NCBI RefSeq assembly: GCF_963576545.1
Contig: NW_026870548.1
Coordinates: 1 to 64,000 of the forward strand
DNA from: Limanda limanda
Taxonomy: Eukaryota > Chordata > Actinopteri > Pleuronectiformes > Pleuronectidae
DNA: 64,000 bases
Direction: 5' to 3'
Position numbers and translations under genes: made by a program. The number at the start of each line of letters is the position of its first letter. Within the stretch, counting starts at the first letter, position 1. A model generated the notes under the pieces. The model did not search any database, was not told the origin of the DNA, and saw only the letters and a program-made list of their open reading frames with translations. Below are positions 24,069-36,429 of this stretch, piece by piece.

Positions 24069-26546
24069 ATGTCACTAAACAGCTGGAAAAGGGGAGATAA
24101 GCCTTTTTTGGAAGCATTGATTAAGATTTCTGACTTTTTCATCACATGTCAGCCCAAGTGTCAGAAAAGCGCAGGAAACAGGAAGATCTGCCTTTTTTTG
24201 GAAGAAATGGTTAAATTCTTGAATTTTTCATCACACATCATCCCAAATGTCACTAAACAGCTGGAAACGGGGAGATAAGCCTTTTTTTGGAAGCAATGGT
24301 TAACATTTTGACTTTTTATCACATATCAGCTCCAGTGTCAGAAAAGCGCTGGAAACAGGGAGATCTGCCTTTTTTTGGAAGAAAAGGTTAAATTCTTGAA
24401 TTTTTCATCACACATCATCCCAAATGTCACTAAACATCTGGAAACGGGGAGATAAGCCTTTTTTGGAAGCATTGATTAAGATTTCTGACTTTTTCCTCAC
24501 ATGTCAGCCCAAGTGTCAGAAAAGCGCTGGAAACAGGGAGATCTGCCTTTTTTGGAAGAAATGGTTAAATTCTTGAATTTTTCATCACACATCATCCCAA
24601 ATGTCACTAAACAGCTTGAAACGGGGAGATAAGCCTTTTTTGGAAGCAATGGTTAACATTTTGACTTTTTCATCACATATCAGCTCCAGTGTCAGAAAAG
24701 CGCTGGAAACAGGGAGATCTGCCTTTTTTTGGAAGAAATGGTTAAATTCTTGAATTTTTCATCACACATCATCCCAAATGTCACTAAACAGCTGGAAACG
24801 GGGAGATAAGCCTTTTTTGGAAGCAATGGTTAACATTTTGACTTTTTCATCACATATCAGCTCCAGTGTCAGAAAAGCGCTGGAAACAGGGAGATCTGCC
24901 TTTTTTTGGAAGAAATGGTTAAATTCTTGAATTTTTCATCACACATCATCCCAAATGTCACTAAACAGCTGGAAAAGGGGAGATAAGCCTTTTTTGGAAG
25001 CATTGATTAAGATTTCTGACTTTTTCATCACATGTCAGCCCAAGTGTCAGAAAAGCGCTGGAAACAGGGAGATAAGCCTTTTTTGGAAGAAATGGTTAAA
25101 TTCTTGAATTTTTCATCACACATCATCCCAAATGTCACTAAACAGCTGGAAACGGGGATATAAGCCTTTTTTGGAAGCAATGGTTAACATTTTGACTTTT
25201 TCATCACATATCAGCTCAAGTGTCAGAAAAGCGCTGGAAACAGGGAGATAAGCCTTTTTTGGAAGAAATGGTTAAATTCTTGAATTTTTCATCACACATC
25301 ATCCCAAATGTCACTAAACAGCTGGAAACGGGGAGATAAGCCTTTTTTGGAAGCAATGGTTAACATTTTGAATTTGTCATCACACATCATCCCAAATGTC
25401 ACTAAACAGCTGGAAACGGGGAGATAAGCCTTTTTTGGAAGCATTGATTAAGATTTCTGACTTTTTCATCACACATCATCCCAAATGTCACTAAACAGCT
25501 GGAAACGGGGAGATAAGCCTTTTTTGGAAGCATTGATTAAGATTTCTGACTTTTTCATCACATGTCAGCCCAAGTGTCAGAAAAGCGCTGGAAACAGGGA
25601 GATAAGCCTTTTTTGGAAGAAATGGTTAAATTCTTGAATTTTTCATCACACATCATCCCAAATGTCACTAAACAGCTGGAAACGGGGAGATAAGCCTTTT
25701 TTGGAAGCAATGGTTAACATTTTGACTTTTTATCACATATCAGCTCCAGTGTCAGAAAAGCGCTGGAAACAGGGAGATCTGCCTTTTTTTGGAAGAAAAG
25801 GTTAAATTCTTGAACTTTTCATCACACATCATCCCAAATGTCACTAAACATCTGGAAACGGGGAGATAAGCCTTTTTTGGAAGCATTGATTAAGATTTCT
25901 GACTTTTTCCTCACATGTCAGCCCAAGTGTCAGAAAAGCGCTGGAAACAGGGAGATCTGCCTTTTTTGGAAGAAATGGTTAAATTCTTGAATTTTTCATC
26001 ACACATCATCCCAAATGTCACTAAACAGCTTGAAACGGGGAGATAAGCCTTTTTTGGAAGCAATGGTTAACATTTTGACTTTTTCATCACATATCGGCTC
26101 CAGTGTCAGAAAAGCGCTGGAAACAGGGAGATCTGCCTTTTTTTGGAAGAAAAGGTTAAATTCTTGAATTTTTCATCACACATCATCCCAAATGTCACTA
26201 AACAGCTGGAAACGGGGAGATAAGCCTTTTTTGGAAGCATTGATTAAGATTTCTGACTTTTTCATCACATGTCAGCCCAAGTGTCAGAAAAGCGCTGGAA
26301 ACAGGGAGATCTGCCTTTTTTTGGAAGAAATGGTTAAATTCTTGAATTTTTCATCACACATCATCCCAAATGTCACTAAACAGCTGGAAACAGTGATATA
26401 AGCCTTTTTTGGAAGAAATGGTTAAATTCTTGAATTTGTCATCACACATCATCCCAAATGTCACTAAACAGCTGGAAACGGGGAGATAAGCCTTTTTTGG
26501 AAGCATTGATTAAGATTTCTGACTTTTTCATCACACATCATCCCAA
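24069..26546 (+). repeat. 14-dimer HOR, copy 1 (2,478 bp)
   Basis: First copy of a block that repeats with a step of exactly 2,478 bp (14 x 177). Markers confirming the step include TCAGCTCAAG at 25211 and 27689, ACATTTTGAATTTG at 25362 and 27840, TTGAACTTTT at 25810 and 28288, CAGTGATATA at 26391 and 28869, and identical unit starts at 24069, 26547 and 29025. The starting point is arbitrary. Sequence just upstream (about 23.9 kb) departs from the pattern by lacking part of a unit. Confidence 0.88.
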
Positions 26547-29024
26547 ATGTCACTAAACAGCTGGAAAAGGGGAGATAAGCCTTTTTTGGAAGCATTGATT
26601 AAGATTTCTGACTTTTTCATCACATGTCAGCCCAAGTGTCAGAAAAGCGCAGGAAACAGGAAGATCTGCCTTTTTTTGGAAGAAATGGTTAAATTCTTGA
26701 ATTTTTCATCACACATCATCCCAAATGTCACTAAACAGCTGGAAACGGGGAGATAAGCCTTTTTTTGGAAGCAATGGTTAACATTTTGACTTTTTATCAC
26801 ATATCAGCTCCAGTGTCAGAAAAGCGCTGGAAACAGGGAGATCTGCCTTTTTTTGGAAGAAAAGGTTAAATTCTTGAATTTTTCATCACACATCATCCCA
26901 AATGTCACTAAACATCTGGAAACGGGGAGATAAGCCTTTTTTGGAAGCATTGATTAAGATTTCTGACTTTTTCCTCACATGTCAGCCAAGTGTCAGAAAA
27001 GCGCTGGAAACAGGGAGATCTGCCTTTTTTGGAAGAAATGGTTAAATTCTTGAATTTTTCATCACACATCATCCCAAATGTCACTAAACCAGCTTGAAAC
27101 GGGGAGATAAGCCTTTTTTGGAAGCAATGGTTAACATTTTGACTTTTTCATCACATATCAGCTCCAGTGTCAGAAAAGCGCTGGAAACAGGGAGATCTGC
27201 CTTTTTTTGGAAGAAATGGTTAAATTCTTGAATTTTTCATCACACATCATCCCAAATGTCACTAAACAGCTGGAAACGGGGAGATAAGCCTTTTTTGGAA
27301 GCAATGGTTAACATTTTGACTTTTTCATCACATATCAGCTCCAGTGTCAGAAAAGCGCTGGAAACAGGGAGATCTGCCTTTTTTTGGAAGAAATGGTTAA
27401 ATTCTTGAATTTTTCATCACACATCATCCCAAATGTCACTAAACAGCTGGAAAAGGGGAGATAAGCCTTTTTTGGAAGCATTGATTAAGATTTCTGACTT
27501 TTTCATCACATGTCAGCCCAAGTGTCAGAAAAGCGCTGGAAACAGGGAGATAAGCCTTTTTTGGAAGAAATGGTTAAATTCTTGAATTTTTCATCACACA
27601 TCATCCCAAATGTCACTAAACAGCTGGAAACGGGGATATAAGCCTTTTTTGGAAGCAATGGTTAACATTTTGACTTTTTCATCACATATCAGCTCAAGTG
27701 TCAGAAAAGCGCTGGAAACAGGGAGATAAGCCTTTTTTGGAAGAAATGGTTAAATTCTTGAATTTTTCATCACACATCATCCCAAATGTCACTAAACAGC
27801 TGGAAACGGGGAGATAAGCCTTTTTTGGAAGCAATGGTTAACATTTTGAATTTGTCATCACACATCATCCCAAATGTCACTAAACAGCTGGAAACGGGGA
27901 GATAAGCCTTTTTTGGAAGCATTGATTAAGATTTCTGACTTTTTCATCACACATCATCCCAAATGTCACTAAACAGCTGGAAACGGGGAGATAAGCCTTT
28001 TTTGGAAGCATTGATTAAGATTTCTGACTTTTTCATCACATGTCAGCCCAAGTGTCAGAAAAGCGCTGGAAACAGGGAGATAAGCCTTTTTTGGAAGAAA
28101 TGGTTAAATTCTTGAATTTTTCATCACACATCATCCCAAATGTCACTAAACAGCTGGAAACGGGGAGATAAGCCTTTTTTGGAAGCAATGGTTAACATTT
28201 TGACTTTTTATCACATATCAGCTCCAGTGTCAGAAAAGCGCTGGAAACAGGGAGATCTGCCTTTTTTTGGAAGAAAAGGTTAAATTCTTGAACTTTTCAT
28301 CACACATCATCCCAAATGTCACTAAACATCTGGAAACGGGGAGATAAGCCTTTTTTGGAAGCATTGATTAAGATTTCTGACTTTTTCCTCACATGTCAGC
28401 CCAAGTGTCAGAAAAGCGCTGGAAACAGGGAGATCTGCCTTTTTTGGAAGAAATGGTTAAATTCTTGAATTTTTCATCACACATCATCCCAAATGTCACT
28501 AAACAGCTTGAAACGGGGAGATAAGCCTTTTTTGGAAGCAATGGTTAACATTTTGACTTTTTCATCACATATCGGCTCCAGTGTCAGAAAAGCGCTGGAA
28601 ACAGGGAGATCTGCCTTTTTTTGGAAGAAAAGGTTAAATTCTTGAATTTTTCATCACACATCATCCCAAATGTCACTAAACAGCTGGAAACGGGGAGATA
28701 AGCCTTTTTTGGAAGCATTGATTAAGATTTCTGACTTTTTCATCACATGTCAGCCCAAGTGTCAGAAAAGCGCTGGAAACAGGGAGATCTGCCTTTTTTT
28801 GGAAGAAATGGTTAAATTCTTGAATTTTTCATCACACATCATCCCAAATGTCACTAAACAGCTGGAAACAGTGATATAAGCCTTTTTTGGAAGAAATGGT
28901 TAAATTCTTGAATTTGTCATCACACATCATCCCAAATGTCACTAAACAGCTGGAAACGGGGAGATAAGCCTTTTTTGGAAGCATTGATTAAGATTTCTGA
29001 CTTTTTCATCACACATCATCCCAA
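26547..29024 (+). repeat. 14-dimer HOR, copy 2 (2,478 bp)
   Basis: Second copy of the 2,478-bp block, keeping copy-1 rare variants in the same order. Two private single-base indels compensate: GTCAGCCAAG near 26,985 (one base lost) and CTAAACCAGC near 27,087 (one base gained), so the total length stays 14 x 177. Confidence 0.88.
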
Positions 29025-30030
29025 ATGTCACTAAACAGCTGGAAAAGGGGAGATAAGCCTTTTTTGGAAGCATTGATTAAGATTTCTGACTTTTTCATCA
29101 CATGTCAGCCCAAGTGTCAGAAAAGCGCAGGAAACAGGAAGATCTGCCTTTTTTTGGAAGAAATGGTTAAATTCTTGAATTTTTCATCACACATCATCCC
29201 AAATGTCACTAAACAGCTGGAAACGGGGAGATAAGCCTTTTTTTGGAAGCAATGGTTAACATTTTGACTTTTTATCACATATCAGCTCCAGTGTCAGAAA
29301 AGCGCTGGAAACAGGGAGATCTGCCTTTTTTTGGAAGAAAAGGTTAAATTCTTGAATTTTTCATCACACATCATCCCAAATGTCACTAAACATCTGGAAA
29401 CGGGGAGATAAGCCTTTTTTGGAAGCATTGATTAAGATTTCTGACTTTTTCCTCACATGTCAGCCCAAGTGTCAGAAAAGCGCTGGAAACAGGGAGATCT
29501 GCCTTTTTTGGAAGAAATGGTTAAATTCTTGAATTTTTCATCACACATCATCCCAAATGTCACTAAACAGCTTGAAACGGGGAGATAAGCCTTTTTTGGA
29601 AGCAATGGTTAACATTTTGACTTTTTCATCACATATCAGCTCCAGTGTCAGAAAAGCGCTGGAAACAGGGAGATCTGCCTTTTTTTGGAAGAAATGGTTA
29701 AATTCTTGAATTTTTCATCACACATCATCCCAAATGTCACTAAACAGCTGGAAACGGGGAGATAAGCCTTTTTTGGAAGCAATGGTTAACATTTTGACTT
29801 TTTCATCACATATCAGCTCCAGTGTCAGAAAAGCGCTGGAAACAGGGAGATCTGCCTTTTTTTGGAAGAAATGGTTAAATTCTTGAATTTTTCATCACAC
29901 ATCATCCCAAATGTCACTAAACAGCTGGAAAAGGGGAGATAAGCCTTTTTTGGAAGCATTGATTAAGATTTCTGACTTTTTCATCACATGTCAGCCCAAG
30001 TGTCAGAAAAGCGCTGGAAACAGGGAGATA
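29025..30030 (+). repeat. 14-dimer HOR, partial copy 3
   Basis: Matches the first approximately 1.0 kb of copy 2 at +2,478 bp. It then departs at about 30,034, where the B unit reads GCCTTTTATGG instead of GCCTTTTTTGG. Past this point the sequence follows a different L-type order, with the next comparable units at 30975 and 31330, i.e. 2,305 bp from their counterparts. Confidence 0.82.
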
Positions 30031-31539
30031 AGCCTTTTATGGAAGAAATGGTTAAATTCTTGAATTTTTCATCACACATCATCCCAAATGTCACTAAACA
30101 GCTGGAAACGGGGAAATAAGCCCTTTTTTTGGAAGCAATGGTTAACATTTTGACTTTTTCATCACATGTCAGCCCAAGTGTCAGAAAAGCGCTGGAAACA
30201 GGAAGATCTGCCTTTTTTTGGAAGAAATGGTTAAATTCTTGAATTTTTCATCACACATCATCCCAAATGTCACTAAACAGCTGGAAACGGGGAGATAAGC
30301 CTTTTTTCGGAAGCAATGGTTAACATTTTGACTTTTTATCACATATCAGCTCCAGTGTCAGAAAAGCGCTGGAAACAGGGAGATCTGCCTTTTTTTGGAA
30401 GAAAAGGTTAAATTCTTGAATTTTTCATCACACATCATCCCAAATGTCACTAAACAGCTGGAAACGGGGAGATAAGCCTTTTTTGGAACCATTGATTAAG
30501 ATTTCTGACTTTTTCATCACATGTCAGCCCAAGTGTCAGAAAAGCGCTGGAAACAGGGAGATAAGCCTTTTTTGGAAGAAATGGTTAAATTCTTGAATTT
30601 TTCATCACACATCATCCCAAATGTCACTAAACAGCTGGAAACGGGGAGATAAGCCTTTTTTGGAAGCATTGATTAAGATTTCTGACTTTTTCCTCACATG
30701 TCAGCCCAAGTGTCAGAAAAGCGCTGGAAACAGGGAGATCTGCCTTTTTTGGAAGAAATGGTTAAATTCTTGAATTTTTCATCACACATCATCCCAAATG
30801 TCACTATACAGCTTGAAACGGGGAGATAAGCCTTTTTTGGAAGCAATGGTTAACATTTTGACTTTTTCATCACATATCGGCTCCAGTGTCAGAAAAGCGC
30901 TGGAAACAGGGAGATCTGCCTTTTTTTGGAAGAAAAGGTTAAATTCTTGAATTTTTCATCACACATCATCCCAAATGTCACTAAACAGCTGGAAACGGGG
31001 AGATAAGCCTTTTTTGGAAGCATTGATTAAGATTTCTGACTTTTTCATCACATGTCAGCCCAAGTGTCAGAAAAGCGCTGGAAACAGGGAGATCTGCCTT
31101 TTTTTGGAAGAAATGGTTAAATTCTTGAATTTTTCATCACACATCATCCTAAATGTCACTAAACAGCTGGAAACAGGGATATAAGCCTTTTTTGGAAGAA
31201 ATGGTTAAATTCTTGAATTTGTCATCACACATCATCCCAAATGTCACTAAACAGCTGGAAACGGGGAGATAAGCCTTTTTTGGAAGCATTGATTAAGATT
31301 TCTGACTTTTTCATCACACATCATCCCAAATGTCACTAAACAGCTGGAAAAGGGGAGATAAGCCTTTTTTGGAAGCATTGATTAAGATTTCTGACTTTTT
31401 CATCACATGTCAGCCCAAGTGTCAGAAAAGCGCAGGAAACAGGAAGATCTGCCTTTTTTTGGAAGAAATGGTTAAATTCTTGAATTTTTCATCACACATC
31501 ATCCCAAATGTCACTAAACAGCTGGAAACGGGGAGATAA

Positions 31540-34080
31540 GCCTTTTTTGGAAGAAATGGTTAAATTCTTGAATTTGTCATCACACATCATCCCAAATGTC
31601 ACTAAACAGCTGGAAACGGGGAGATAAGCCTTTTTTGGAAGCATTGATTAAGATTTCTGACTTTTTCATCACACATCATCCCAAATGTCACTAAACAGCT
31701 GGAAAAGGGGAGATAAGCCTTTTTTGGAAGCATTGATTAAGATTTCTGACTTTTTCATCACATGTCAGCCCAAATGTCACTAAACAGCTGGAAACGGGGA
31801 GATAAGCCTTTTTTGGAAGCAATGGTTAACATTTTGACTTTTTCATCACATATCAGCTCCAGTGTCAGAAAAGCGCTGGAAACAGGGAGATCTGCCTTTT
31901 TTTGGAAGAAATGGTTAAATTCTTGAATTTTTCATCACACATCATCCCAAATGTCACTAAACAGCTGGAAAAGGGGAGATAAGCCTTTTTTGGAAGCATT
32001 GATTAAGATTTCTGACTTTTTCATCACATGTCAGCCCAAGTGTCAGAAAAGCGCTGGAAACAGGGAGATAAGCCTTTTTTGGAAGAAATGGTTAAATTCT
32101 TGAATTTTTCATCACACATCATCCCAAATGTCACTAAACAGCTGGAAACGGGGATATAAGCCTTTTTTGGAAGCATTGATTAAGATTTCTGACTCTTTCA
32201 TCACATGTCAGCCCAAGTGTCAGAAAAGCGCTGGAAACAGGGAGATAAGCCTTTTATGGAAGAAATGGTTAAATTCTTGAATTTTTCATCACACATCATC
32301 CCAAATGTCACTAAACAGCTGGAAACAGGGATATAAGCCTTTTTTGGAAGAAATGGTTAAATTCTTGAATTTGTCATCACACATCATCCCAAATGTCACT
32401 AAACAGCTGGAAACGGGGAGATAAGCCTTTTTTGGAAGCATTGATTAAGATTTCTGACTTTTTCATCACACATCATCCCAAATGTCACTAAACAGCTGGA
32501 AAAGGGGAGATAAGCCTTTTTTGGAAGCATTGATTAAGATTTCTGACTTTTTCATCACATGTCAGCCCAAGTGTCAGAAAAGCGCTGGAAACAGGAAGAT
32601 CTGCCTTTTTTTGGAAGAAATGGTTAAATTCTTGAATTTTTCATCACACATCATCCCAAATGTCACTAAACAGCTGGAAACGGGGAGATAAGCCTTTTTT
32701 TGGAAGCAATGGTTAACATTTTGACTTTTTATCACATATCAGCTCCAGTGTCAGAAAAGCGCTGGAAACAGGGAGATCTGCCTTTTTTTGGAAGAAAAGG
32801 TTAAATTCTTGAATTTTTCATCACACATCATCCCAAATGTCACTAAACAGCTGGAAACGGGGAGATAAGCCTTTTTTGGAACCATTGATTAAGATTTCTG
32901 ACTTTTTCATCACATGTCAGCCCAAGTGTCAGAAAAGCGCTGGAAACAGGGAGATAAGCCTTTTTTGGAAGAAATGGTTAAATTCTTGAATTTTTCATCA
33001 CACATCATCCCAAATGTCACTAAACAGCTGGAAACGGGGAGATAAGCCTTTTTTGGAAGCATTGATTAAGATTTCTGACTTTTTCCTCACATGTCAGCCC
33101 AAGTGTCAGAAAAGCGCTGGAAACAGGGAGATCTGCCTTTTTTGGAAGAAATGGTTAAATTCTTGAATTTTTCATCACACATCATCCCAAATGTCACTAA
33201 ACAGCTTGAAACGGGGAGATAAGCCTTTTTTGGAAGCAATGGTTAACATTTTGACTTTTTCATCACATATCGGCTCCAGTGTCAGAAAAGCGCTGGAAAC
33301 AGGGAGATCTGCCTTTTTTTGGAAGAAAAGGTTAAATTCTTGAATTTTTCATCACACATCATCCCAAATGTCACTAAACAGCTGGAAACGGGGAGATAAG
33401 CCTTTTTTGGAAGCATTGATTAAGATTTCTGACTTTTTCATCACATGTCAGCCCAAGTGTCAGAAAAGCGCTGGAAACAGGGAGATCTGCCTTTTTTTGG
33501 ATGAAATGGTTAAATTCTTGAATTTTTCATCACACATCATCCTAAATGTCACTAAACAGCTGGAAACAGGGATATAAGCCTTTTTTGGAAGAAATGGTTA
33601 AATTCTTGAATTTGTCATCACACATCATCCCAAATGTCACTAAACAGCTGGAAACGGGGAGATAAGCCTTTTTTGGAAGCATTGATTAAGATTTCTGACT
33701 TTTTCATCACACATCATCCCAAATGTCACTAAACAGCTGGAAAAGGGGAGATAAGCCTTTTTTGGAAGCATTGATTAAGATTTCTGACTTTTTCATCACA
33801 TGTCAGCCCAAGTGTCAGAAAAGCGCAGGAAACAGGAAGATCTGCCTTTTTTTGGAAGAAATGGTTAAATTCTTGAATTTTTCATCACACATCATCCCAA
33901 ATGTCACTAAACAGCTGGAAACGGGGAGATAAGCCTTTTTTTGGAAGCAATGGTTAACATTTTGACTTTTTATCACATATCAGCTCCAGTGTCAGAAAAG
34001 CGCTGGAAACAGGGAGATCTGCCTTTTTTTGGAAGAAAAGGTTAAATTCTTGAATTTTTCATCACACATCATCCCAAATG
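31540..34080 (+). repeat. Long-range near-copy, right member (pair offset 22,489 bp)
   Basis: Partner of about 9,055-11,590. The offset is 22,489 bp at 31770 and 32195, 22,312 bp at 32482 and 32876, and 22,489 bp again at 33368 and 33723. So this copy is one 177-bp dimer short near 32,315 and has one dimer more near 33,060-33,240. Similarity ends near 34,090, where CATCTGGAAAC is followed by an A1 unit instead of A2. Confidence 0.82.
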
Positions 34081-36429
34081 TCACTAAACATCTGGAAACG
34101 GGGAGATAAGCCTTTTTTGGAAGCATTGATTAAGATTTCTGACTTTTTCCTCACATGTCAGCCCAAGTGTCAGAAAAGCGCTGGAAACAGGGAGATCTGC
34201 CTTTTTTGGAAGAAAAGGTTAAATTCTTGAATTTTTCATCACACATCATCCCAAATGTCACTAAACAGCTTGAAACGGGGAGATAAGCCTTTTTTGGAAG
34301 CAATGGTTAACATTTTGACTTTTTCATCACATATCAGCTCCAGTGTCAGAAAAGCGCTGGAAACAGGGAGATAAGCCTTTTTTGGAAGAAATGGTTAAAT
34401 TCTCGAATTTTTCATCACACATCATCCCAAATGTCACTAAACAGCTGGAAACGGGGAGATAAGCCTTTTTTGGAAGCATTGATTAAGATTTCTGACTTTT
34501 TCATCACATGTCAGCCCAAGTGTCAGAAAAGCGCTGGAAACAGGGAGATAAGCCTTTTTTGGAAGAAATGGTTAAATTCTTGAATTTGTCATCACACATC
34601 ATCCCAAATGTCACTAAACAGCTGGAAACGGGGAGATAAGCCTTTTTTGGAAGCAATGGTTAACATTTTGACTTTTTCATCACATATCAGCTCCAGTGTC
34701 AGAAAAGCGCTGGAAACAGGGAGATCTGCCTTTTTTTGGAAGAAATGGTTAAATTCTTGAATTTTTCATCACACATCATCCCAAATGTCACTAAACAGCT
34801 GGAAACGGGGAGATAAGCCTTTTTTGGAAGCATTGATTAAGATTTCTGACTTTTTCATCACGTCAGCCCAAGTGTCAGAAAAGCGCTGGAAACAGGGAGA
34901 TAAGCCTTTTTTGGAAGAAATGGTTAAATTCTTGAATTTTTCATCACACATCATCCCAAATGTCACTAAACAGCTGGAAACGGGGAGATAACCCTTTTTT
35001 GGAAGCATTGATTAAGATTTCTGACTTTTTCATCACATGTCAGCCCAAGTGTCAGAAAAGCGCTGGAAACAGGGAGATAAGCCTTTTTTGGAAGAAATGG
35101 TTAACATTTTGACTTTTTCATCACATATCAGCTCCAGTGTCAGAAAAGCGCTGGAAACAGGGAGATCTGCCTTTTTTTGGAAGAAAAGGTTAAATTCTTG
35201 AATTTTTCATCACACATCATCCCAAATGTCACTAAACAGCTGGAAACGGGGAGATAAGCCTTTTTTGGAAGCATTGATTAAGATTTCTGACTTTTTCATC
35301 ACATATCAGCTCCAGTGTCAGAAAAGCGCTGGAAACAGGCAGATATGCGTTTTTTTTGGAAGAAAAGATTAAATTCTTGAATTTGTCATCACACATCATC
35401 CCAAATGTTACTAAACAGCTGGAAACGGGGAGATAAGCCTTTTTTGGAAGCATTGATTAAGATTTCTGACTTTTTCATCACATGTCAGCCCAAGTGTCAG
35501 AAAAGCGCTGGAAACAGGGAGATAAGCCTTTTTTGGAAGAATTGGTTAAAGTCTTGAATTTTTCATCACACATCATCCCAAATGTCACTAAACAGCCAGA
35601 AACGGGGAGATAAGCCTTTTTTGGAAGCAATGGTTAACATTTTGACTTTTTCATCACATATCAGCTCCAGTGTCAGAAAAGCGCTGGAAACAGGGAGATC
35701 TGCCTTTTTTTGGAAGAAATGGTTAAATTCTTGAATTTTTCATCACATATCATCCCAAATGTCACTAAACAGCTGGAAACGGGGAGATAAGCCTTTTTTG
35801 GAAGCAATGGTTAACATTTTGACTTTTTCATCACATATCAACTCCAGTGTCAGAAAAGCGCTGGAAACAGGCAGATATGCCTTTTTTTGGAAGAAAAGGT
35901 TAAATTCTTGAATTTGTCATCACACATCATCCCAAATGTCACTAAAACAGCTGGAAACGGGGAGATAAGCCTTTTTTGGAAGCAATGGTTAACATTTTGA
36001 CTTTTTCATCACATATCAGCTCCAGTGTCAGAAAAGCGCTGGAAACAGACAGATATGCCTTTTTTTTGGAAGAAAAGGTTAAATTCTTAAATTTTTCATC
36101 ACACATCATCCCAAATGTCACTAAACAGCTGGAAACGAGGAGATAAGCCTTTTTTGGAAGCATTGATTAAGATTTCTGACTTTTTCATCAAATGTCAGCC
36201 CAAGTGTCAGAAAAGCGCTGGAAACAGGGAGATAAGCCTTTTTTGGAAGAAATGGTTAAATTCTTGAATTTGTCATCACACATCATCCCAAATGTCACTA
36301 AACAGCTGGAAACGGGGAAATAAGCCTTTTTTGGAAGCAATGGTTAACATTTTGACTTTTTCATCACATATCAGCTCCAGTGTCAGAAAAGCGCTGGAAA
36401 CAGACAGATATGCCTTTTTTTTGGAAGAA

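Larger units (their letters stand above)
18780..34350 (+). repeat. L-family domain 2
   Basis: L markers resume with GGAAAAGGGG near 18,860 and continue to about 34,350, where TTCTCGAATTT (near 34,401) announces R sequence. It contains the 2,478-bp HOR at 24.07-30.03 kb. The A2-head/B-tail hybrid ACATTTTGAATTTG, which I saw only here, lies at 21023, 22971, 25362 and 27840. No gene seen. Confidence 0.75.
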
